From positions 1-38,647 of the forward strand of contig JBDTVG010000209.1 of NCBI GenBank assembly GCA_040007395.1: a DNA stretch of 38,647 bases. Reading direction: 5' to 3'. This DNA comes from DATGFK01 sp040007395. GTDB lineage: Bacteria; Chloroflexota; Anaerolineae; Aggregatilineales; UBA2796. Shown piece by piece: positions 33,580 through 38,647 of this stretch. The notes under the pieces were generated by a model. It was given only the letters and a program-made list of their open reading frames with translations. It made no database searches and was not told the origin of the DNA. Position 1 is the first letter of the stretch. Every line of letters begins with the position of its first letter. Position numbers and translations under genes: made by a program.

Positions 33580-33609
33580 CAGGCATAAATGGCGACTCTT
33601 GCCCAATTT
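33530..33609. repeat. Direct repeat, copy A (matches 34493-34572)
   Basis: About 80 bp with roughly 92 percent identity to copy B. It covers the last 16 codons, stop and 30 bases downstream of the unknown gene ending at 33579, starting TGCGATTGATCGAATCGCC. The intervening segment carries an R2 element and the M50-like gene. Confidence 0.85.
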
Positions 33610-33746
33610 CAGTAGATCGCGATTTTAGGGAATGCCCCTCACCCCCTGCTCGCTAAGGCTCACTTCCCTCTCCGAATTCGGAGAGGGGAAGCGAGGGGAT
33701 GAGGTGAATGGGGGACGCAGTGTCAAAATCGTGATCTGCTGAAATT
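33605..33746. repeat. R2 palindromic element with outer inverted repeat (MITE-like)
   Basis: The 22-bp ends at 33605-33626 and 33725-33746 are inverted with two mismatches (core TTTCAGTAGATC against GATCTGCTGAAA). Inside are R2 motifs (CCCCTCACCCCCTGCTCGC) and a palindrome around GAATTC. Unit length is 142 bp. Confidence 0.75.
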
Positions 33747-33755
33747 AGGCGGACT

Positions 33756-34439
33756 CTATCGGATTCTGCCTGACGCTATTCCTAAAATAGCTCCACCAAT
33801 TGCTAGCGCTATGACACCAGCGAGCCAGCTCTGCATGGCGATTAACGCCACGCCAATTATCAACCCTATTGTTCCCATCACCCAGTCGATTTTCCGTATT
33901 ATCTTATCCGATTCAGTCTCAGTCGTTCCTCTTGCTACCAGCGTCCACTTCAATAGCGTGCCCCCATCGAAAATGGGCACTGGGATCAGGCTAGCTATCA
34001 TGAGGTAGCCATGCCCAAAGGCTGACCATGTGGCAAGCTCCCTCAGGATTGAATTGCCCGGTGCCACCGCGTAGATCGCTAGACTAAGAAAGAACCCCAG
34101 AGTGTTGAATAGTGGCCCCCCCACGGCACGTAACCGATGCTGATCAGGTGAAACCTCATTATTCCAGTAGAGGGTACGCGGCATATCTGCGGCTAAATAA
34201 ATTTCGTCCATCGGTGCCTTGGCATAGCGTGCACTAAAAATATGAGCGAAGGCATGTCCAACCTCCGCCACGAATAAAAGAAGCGCTGCCATAAAGCCTA
34301 TGCCTAAGCCTTGCCAGAATCCACGTCCGGGATGCCAATATAATCCCAACCAAGTAACGACTCCCCAAACCACTAGGACAACGGGCACGAATGTTAGCTT
34401 GACCTTGACTGTCGTATCAAGAATTCTCATCGAGATCAT
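33756..34439 (-). CDS. M50-like membrane protein, probable non-canonical site-2 protease relative
   Basis: The 227-residue protein has about five membrane segments and resembles the intramembrane zinc protease M50 family. The first motif reads AEVGH (residues 58-62) followed by AFAH, where the family has HExxH, so the first zinc histidine is replaced by alanine; His62 and His66 remain. The second family motif is kept as LIPVPIFDGG with Asp158. Loss of the histidine may abolish proteolysis or shift ligands to the H62-x3-H66 pair. The start at 34439 has AAGGAGG at the right distance; a longer version starting at 34490 would reach into the copied region. It lies between direct repeats. Confidence 0.75.
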   Translation of the reverse strand: MISMRILDTTVKVKLTFVPVVLVVWGVVTWLGLYWHPGRGFWQGLGIGFMAALLLFVAEVGHAFAHIFSARYAKAPMDEIYLAADMPRTLYWNNEVSPDQHRLRAVGGPLFNTLGFFLSLAIYAVAPGNSILRELATWSAFGHGYLMIASLIPVPIFDGGTLLKWTLVARGTTETESDKIIRKIDWVMGTIGLIIGVALIAMQSWLAGVIALAIGGAILGIASGRIR

Positions 34440-34492
34440 GGTTTCCTCCTTATTAATTCGTTTTAACGACAACACTACGATGCCTAACAAAG

Positions 34493-34572
34493 TGCGATTG
34501 ATCGAATCGCCTGCTTGGGCAAAAACTTGGGATCAGTTTTCACAGGCATAAGGGGCGACTCTTACCCAAATT
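34493..34572 (+). pseudogene. Stray 3' fragment of the unknown gene at 32710-33579 (direct repeat, copy B)
   Basis: This segment repeats the gene end (LIESPAWAKTWDQ) on the same strand, then diverges before the stop (FSQA and stop at about 34549). The sequence upstream does not match the rest of the gene, so only the end was copied. It cannot encode a protein by itself. Confidence 0.75.
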
Positions 34573-34573
34573 A

Positions 34574-34846
34574 CTATTCTGCCTGATCCGCCGTATCCCC
34601 GACTATTCGCAGCGCTTTTGTGGCGATCTCGCGGAGGATGTCGCGCAATTCGATAGGCTGAATAACGGTTACAGGGAAATCAAGGCTAATGAGAAAATAG
34701 GCAATCCACCGCAACTGTAACGCGGCACGTCGGAAGATTACGCCCTGATCCGCCAGTTCAACAGTCCCCATGAAGGGCGGCACGGCTTGCTGCGCCCGTT
34801 CGAGCGAAGTCTCTATCACGACTTCGACCTGACTAGTTCCGATCTC
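34574..34846 (-). pseudogene. C-terminal fragment of a WYL-domain transcription regulator
   Basis: The frame after the MFS stop codon reads EIGTSQVEVVIETSLERAQQ and on to LADQGVIFRRAALQLRWIAY, then FLISLDFPVTVIQPIELRDI, ending at 34574. This is the pattern of the WYL domain C-terminus (ends in V-x-Vx-Px-ELR). The N-terminal winged helix and the WYL motif are absent. The fragment is in the same frame as the MFS gene immediately downstream of its stop, so an insertion or deletion joined the two. A GTG at 34819 could be used only for an 81-residue remnant. Confidence 0.65.
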
Positions 34847-36256
34847 CTACGCTCCGTCGCTCTCAGGGTTAGCCTGCAAGGTGACACCCGCATTGTTACT
34901 GACGATGTTCTGGCTTATATCGGGTTTGAGGAACACCCACGCAATGGCGAGCAAGAGGCCCATAAGTCCACCCCAGATGATGAAGGGCAATCCGCTATTG
35001 GCTTGGAACAACACTCCGCCCATCAGCGGCGCGAAGACGTTGGCGGCGCTAATCAGTGCGGCGCTGATCCCTAAAATCCCCCCTCGCTCATTTGCGCTGA
35101 CCTTTTTGGTGATCATACTGTTGATACTCGGCTGCAACACGCCACCACCGATCCCTGCTGGAACCATCACAACGAGCAGCCAACCAATCCCGGCTAACCC
35201 TTTATTGACATCATCGGGGAGCGTAATGGCAAGCGCATGGGTGGATGTCACTGTGCCGAGAGTCTGGGTCGTTAGTTCTTTAGTGATTTCCGCTTTGTCA
35301 TACCACGGTGGCGGCTGGGATGGCGTGAAGGCTATTAGCATTAATCCAACAGCTAGGGTTGCCAACCCGAGAAAGACCATCTTTCGATCCCCGAACCGAC
35401 GACTCCACTTCCCGATATAGTAGCCCTGTACCATCACCACCACTACGCCAACGAAGACGAAGATCACAGCATTGCCAGAGGCATTGAGGCCAAGCCGGTT
35501 GAGCGTAAACAGTGCTAGCAGTTGCTCAAAGCCCCCAAACGCGATCTGTTGCGCAAAGGCTAACGCCAAAAGCAGAGCCATACCGGGATAACTGAGTGTT
35601 TTTGTGAACGATTTCAGACTGAATGCACTTTCGGAAGCCGCTTCACGATTGGGTGTCTTGTGCGTTTCTTCGAGCAAGAATGCGCTTAAGCCGATAGAAA
35701 TTGCGGAACACAGTGCAGCGGCAAATGCAGGCACATGGAAGTTATTGCCGCTCACGGCTAACGACACAAAGGCGATCAGTGGACCGATAATAAAGCCAAG
35801 TCCAAAGGCTGCACCGAGTAGCCCGAGTCCTTGTGTACGTGTTTTCTCCGTGGTGCTGTCCGCGATAATCGCCTGTGCGGTCGAAATATTCGCACCGGAA
35901 AGGCCATCGATAAGCCGTGACAAGAACAGGACTAGCAGACTGTTGGCGAAACCCAGCATCAGGAAGCCGATAAGCGTCCCAATTTGGCTAACGATGAGCA
36001 CGGGTTTGCGCCCAAAACGATCCGAGAGGCGACCCAGCACCGGCGCGCCGACAAATTGCATCAATGGATAGGCGGCACTCAACAAACCAATCGTCGTTGG
36101 GTCTGCGCCGAAGGTCGCCGCATATAACGGCAGCAACGGAATAATGATTGTTAGTCCTAGCAAATCGATCAGCACAACCAAGAAGATCGGTAGGATCTTC
36201 TTGAAGTTGAGTTTTTCCTCGGAACTCTGCGCCGGTTGCGTTTTTGAATTTGCCAT
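34847..36256 (-). CDS. MFS drug:H+ antiporter (DHA1/TetA-like)
   Basis: The 469-residue transporter has about 12 membrane segments. Motif A is seen at GRLSDRFGRKPVL in loop 2-3, with LSRLIDGLSGANISTAQAII and GLLGAAFGLGFIIGPLIA typical of the DHA1 drug export family. A proton gradient should drive export of small hydrophobic compounds; substrate is not predictable. It starts six bases after the stop of a four-helix membrane protein and is the last gene of the PadR-led operon. A long extra loop (PPWYDKAEITKELTTQTLG) between helices 9 and 10 is unusual. Confidence 0.93.
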   Translation of the reverse strand: MANSKTQPAQSSEEKLNFKKILPIFLVVLIDLLGLTIIIPLLPLYAATFGADPTTIGLLSAAYPLMQFVGAPVLGRLSDRFGRKPVLIVSQIGTLIGFLMLGFANSLLVLFLSRLIDGLSGANISTAQAIIADSTTEKTRTQGLGLLGAAFGLGFIIGPLIAFVSLAVSGNNFHVPAFAAALCSAISIGLSAFLLEETHKTPNREAASESAFSLKSFTKTLSYPGMALLLALAFAQQIAFGGFEQLLALFTLNRLGLNASGNAVIFVFVGVVVVMVQGYYIGKWSRRFGDRKMVFLGLATLAVGLMLIAFTPSQPPPWYDKAEITKELTTQTLGTVTSTHALAITLPDDVNKGLAGIGWLLVVMVPAGIGGGVLQPSINSMITKKVSANERGGILGISAALISAANVFAPLMGGVLFQANSGLPFIIWGGLMGLLLAIAWVFLKPDISQNIVSNNAGVTLQANPESDGA

Positions 36257-36262
36257 AACGAG

Positions 36263-36670
36263 TTATCCTAACCAACCCTGCGGCAGTAGGGATACGCCAA
36301 TAAAGACAATGACCAACACACCCACAATCAGGGCAACATTGTTTCGCGCCCGAATTTGCGCGTCGGCTTTGCGCCAACGCATCGACAAATGGGCTACGAC
36401 AGCAGCGATGATCATCGTCACAGCGTGTTCAATGCGGTAACGCGGGAATCCGGCCCCGGCAAAGCCTGACCACAAAATGTAGATAAGCCCAATAGCCACC
36501 TGTAGATCGATTAGGCCGCTAAATGCCGCCATCAGCCCGCGATCCGCTTTTTCGTTGCGTAGACCGCGCAGCCAGACCAGCGCAAACCAAATCAGTGCAA
36601 TGAGGCTGACGGCGACGATTATCCACCGTACCAGTGAGTGAATTTCCAGAATCACACTAAGCAAAACCAT
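36263..36670 (-). CDS. Small four-helix membrane protein of unknown function
   Basis: The 135-residue protein has four predicted membrane segments. Conserved-looking histidines sit in ILEIHSLVRW, RIEHAVTM and VAHLSMRW. I cannot assign a function; a haem-binding or DUF-type membrane protein is possible. The start at 36670 is set by AGGAGGAAATC immediately upstream of the ATG; longer frames to 36856 overlap the PadR gene and lack a ribosome binding site. It overlaps the PadR 3' end by 14 bases, so the two are translationally coupled. Confidence 0.75.
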   Translation of the reverse strand: MVLLSVILEIHSLVRWIIVAVSLIALIWFALVWLRGLRNEKADRGLMAAFSGLIDLQVAIGLIYILWSGFAGAGFPRYRIEHAVTMIIAAVVAHLSMRWRKADAQIRARNNVALIVGVLVIVFIGVSLLPQGWLG

Positions 36671-37193
36671 GATTTCCTCCTGTAATTGACTGTGACGAAA
36701 CACGTTCCAACAAATTATCCATCCATCGCAATTCGGATTCCAAATGGATAAGCTGATGATCGATACCGAGCTGGATAAAACCTGGATGAGCTGGAGTGAG
36801 CCGTGTGGCTTCAACAACAGCCAGCAACGCATCGCGGCGGCGTGTGAGCAGGTCAACTAATTCAGCACGAGGCAACCCATCGGCAAACGCCAAAGCAATG
36901 TCATCGGTGAACTTGAGCGGCGCATAGTGGGACAAGCTCTCGCGCAGCAATTTCTGGAACTGGACTTCCCCTTCGGACGTAATTTGGTAAATCCGGCGTG
37001 GGGGACGGTTCCCTTCCCGCTCCTCTGTCCACGAAATCCAACCGTTTTGCGCCATTTTGTCTAGGAGAAAATAGGCAGTCGGCTTTTTCAGATCCGTACA
37101 CATTGCCAGATCGCGTTCGATGAACTCGATTATCTTGTAGCCATGCATTCCCGACTGACGTAGCAGCCCTAACAGGAGCAGTTCGCGTTCCAT
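36657..37193 (-). CDS. PadR-family transcription regulator
   Basis: The 178-residue regulator has the PadR winged helix at its N-terminus (LLLLGLLRQSGMHGYKIIEFI, then a recognition region with KPTAYFLLDKMAQNGWI and EGNRPPRRIYQIT) and a helical C-terminal dimerisation domain. PadR proteins usually repress an adjacent transporter gene until a ligand binds, which fits the following membrane protein and MFS gene. The start ATG at 37193 has AGGATTGCTC upstream; a TTG six bases further up is less likely. The operator lies just upstream, so autorepression is expected. Confidence 0.92.
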   Translation of the reverse strand: MERELLLLGLLRQSGMHGYKIIEFIERDLAMCTDLKKPTAYFLLDKMAQNGWISWTEEREGNRPPRRIYQITSEGEVQFQKLLRESLSHYAPLKFTDDIALAFADGLPRAELVDLLTRRRDALLAVVEATRLTPAHPGFIQLGIDHQLIHLESELRWMDNLLERVSSQSITGGNHGFA

Positions 37194-37197
37194 GAGC

Positions 37198-37235
37198 AAT
37201 CCTGACTAGTCAATCCTGACTAGTCAGGATTATAA
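37198..37235 (-). promoter_or_regulatory. PadR operator overlapping the -10 box
   Basis: AATCCTGACTAGTCAGGATT (37212-37231) is a perfect 20-bp palindrome, and 37198-37212 repeats its first 15 bases in direct orientation. On the minus strand a TATAAT box at 37230-37235 abuts the palindrome, so a bound repressor would block transcription of the padR operon. Confidence 0.75.
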
Positions 37236-37478
37236 ATTGAATCGGATGTATAAGCCATACAAACTATTCCTTAAATTTAGATCAATCCCACTAATATGCC
37301 GCCTGACTGAGACTGGCTGCTCAGAGCGACTACAACCAAAACTTTAGTGTTGTTTCTAGCGGCAAACAATATAACAATCACTTTTAGCAAGATGTGGGCT
37401 TTTTCATTGGGGCCGTTGAAATTAATGGTGTCCCTGTGAACTACAGCAACTCCTGACAGCCATTGTAGGTGCAGAGAA

Positions 37479-37916
37479 TTATTCGATCTCCTGCGCCAAA
37501 TCTAAAATGATCCCCTCAGGACCGCGACAGTAGCATAGTTTATAGATGTTTTCATAGTTTTGTATCTCGCTAAAGACTTCATATCCCTTCTGTTTCAAGT
37601 GGGTAACCACCGCTTCCATATCGTCAACGACAAAGGCAACATGCCGGATGCCCAGCGCATTTACAGCGTCATCCTGAATGCCGTTTGCATGTGACGGCGC
37701 AAGGAATTTGATGATTTCCAGACTTGCCTCACCGTCGGGGAAGCCGAGCATGACGAACTCTGTTTTCGTGCCACTGAGTCCCAAGAGGTTATCCAGTAGC
37801 TCGCCTTCCATTTTCGCTTCCCCCTTCACTTCAAGTCCGAGGTCGAGGAAAAATGCTGTGGCGGCAGACAGATCATTTACGATAATGCCGACGTGATCGA
37901 TTCGCTGGAGCTTCAT
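37479..37916 (-). CDS. VOC-family (glyoxalase/methylmalonyl-CoA epimerase-like) protein
   Basis: The 145-residue protein has two betaalphabetabetabeta modules. The metal-binding set is seen as His8 in IDHVGIIV, Glu67 in ASLEIIKFL, and His92 in IRHVAFVVDDM; the fourth position is Asp139 in IILDLAQ where most members have Glu. Reactions in this fold include glyoxalase, epimerase and resistance functions. No substrate can be told from sequence. The gene is alone in its region. Confidence 0.85.
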   Translation of the reverse strand: MKLQRIDHVGIIVNDLSAATAFFLDLGLEVKGEAKMEGELLDNLLGLSGTKTEFVMLGFPDGEASLEIIKFLAPSHANGIQDDAVNALGIRHVAFVVDDMEAVVTHLKQKGYEVFSEIQNYENIYKLCYCRGPEGIILDLAQEIE

Positions 37917-38238
37917 GTCTCATCCCTCACAAGGTTGTGTAAGCGCGTCCCTCGGAACAATTATCCTACCCAAGCGTTAGCTCCGCCACTGCGATAGCGC
38001 TCTCGATAGCAACAGGCCTGTCGTTTCCAATTCGCTTCGGCTGAGGGAAAGAATTTATTCTAAGCGAAGATTGGTTTTGGGATTACAGATAGGTTCCCTA
38101 GCACCCATCACTCTAGGTGACTCGGCATAAAAAGCAGCTCAATCAACTTGACAGGCGCTGTAGGTGGCCTGCATCACGACTATCGTCGCGCTCTATAGCT
38201 TGCTGCGAATGAAGCGTGTAGTCACCACGACCAATTGC
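37917..38238. other. Intergenic region without a clear gene
   Basis: The 5' side of the VOC gene and the upstream part of the LacI region. I find no repeat family member, RNA gene or open frame of note. Confidence 0.4.
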
Positions 38239-38285
38239 TTGACAAAAAAGTTGCCCCAGTGTATCTTACTAATGCGTATTAGTAA
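38239..38285 (+). promoter_or_regulatory. Promoter and palindromic operator of the LacI-family gene
   Basis: TTGACA (38239-38244), a 17-base spacer and TATCTT (38262-38267) form a promoter. TTACTAATGCGTATTAGTAA (38266-38285) has perfect 8-bp inverted arms and overlaps the -10/+1 region, a typical place for autorepression by a LacI-type protein. Confidence 0.7.
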
Positions 38286-38295
38286 TCGGGGATAT

Positions 38296-38647
38296 ATGAC
38301 ACGCAAGAGCCAAACGACAAGTAGACATGTTGCCGAACTGGCTGGCGTATCGCAAACGACTGTATCTTTTGTGTTGAATAATGTCGACAGCGCCAATATC
38401 AGCGAAGATACCAAGCAGCGCGTTTTAGAGGTGGCACGGGCCATAGGGTACGTACCCGACGTTTCAGCACGCAGCCTTGCGCGTGGCAGAAGTACAAATA
38501 TTGGCCTTGTGTTGGCCCAAGCTCACGAACAAGTCTTTATCGATGAATATATACCTAATATCATTACTGGTCTGAGTAAAGTCACCCGCATGTACGGTTT
38601 TCGTATCCTTATTGAGCTGCTTGAAGATGGCAGCGATCCAAACACTT
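38296..38647 (+). CDS. LacI-family transcription regulator, 5' part
   Basis: 117 codons are visible before the right edge. The helix-turn-helix is HVAELAGVSQTTVSFVLNN, followed by the hinge ARSLARGRSTNIGLVLAQ and the start of the periplasmic-binding-like effector domain (EYIPNIITGLSKVTRMYGFRILI). Such regulators usually control sugar uptake or catabolism genes downstream of themselves; these lie outside the window. The ATG lies 10 bases after the operator, with no strong ribosome binding site visible. Confidence 0.85.
   Translation, partial: MTRKSQTTSRHVAELAGVSQTTVSFVLNNVDSANISEDTKQRVLEVARAIGYVPDVSARSLARGRSTNIGLVLAQAHEQVFIDEYIPNIITGLSKVTRMYGFRILIELLEDGSDPNT

Overview
The window looks like a piece of chromosome from a Chloroflexota bacterium, probably of the Anaerolineae type. 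This is inferred from gene content: a YceD-RpoD pair, a Ser/Thr kinase and an FHA protein, secreted SH3b/glycosidase-like and WD40-like proteins, and tandem signal peptidases. GC content is moderate and there is a dense background of GC-rich palindromic intergenic repeats. I saw no rRNA, no tRNA and no CRISPR array.

Layout. 1-3045 (minus) is the 5' part of a single-chain restriction-modification enzyme: N-terminal PD-(D/E)xK nuclease, N6-adenine methylase and target recognition region. A 507-bp cassette with 52-bp terminal inverted repeats, encoding a DUF559 endonuclease domain, sits in frame inside its recognition region. 3.2-4.6 kb holds two paralogous type I signal peptidases. 4.7-10.6 kb holds mostly exported proteins (a beta-propeller protein, a trypsin-like protease, a phosphate-binding-type lipoprotein) plus an S51-like hydrolase and a GNAT acetyltransferase. 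10.7-12.7 kb is the yceD-rpoD operon with a perfect consensus promoter. 13.3-16.6 kb holds an FHA membrane protein, an aldo/keto reductase and a short-chain-type epimerase. 16.7-20.5 kb (minus) is a three-gene glycosyltransferase cluster. 20.8-23.5 kb holds a membrane Ser/Thr kinase with an alpha-helical repeat region, followed by a small colicin-immunity-like gene. 23.7-29.4 kb holds a D-tagatose 3-epimerase-family protein, an orphan AT-rich gene, map, a roadblock protein, a beta-lactamase-fold serine hydrolase and a DHFR-like protein. 29.7-33.6 kb holds a glycosidase-like secreted protein, a secreted acetolactate decarboxylase, an endonuclease III family protein and an unknown protein. 33.5-34.9 kb is scrambled: duplicated gene ends, a MITE-like element, an M50-like membrane protein lacking its first zinc histidine, and a WYL-regulator fragment. 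34.8-37.2 kb is an efflux operon led by a PadR regulator with a tandem palindromic operator. The right edge holds a VOC protein and the start of a LacI-family regulator with its promoter and operator.

Two repeat families run through the window. R1 is built on GGACAGGG-n-CCCTGTCCCTAC. R2 is built on CCCCACCC-n-CCCTCCCCGCAAGCGA. R2 is also the terminal repeat of the DUF559 cassette, so the short intergenic R2 elements look like non-autonomous relatives of it. That link, and the in-frame insertion, is the most notable observation here. Most other genes are ordinary housekeeping, export or envelope functions.
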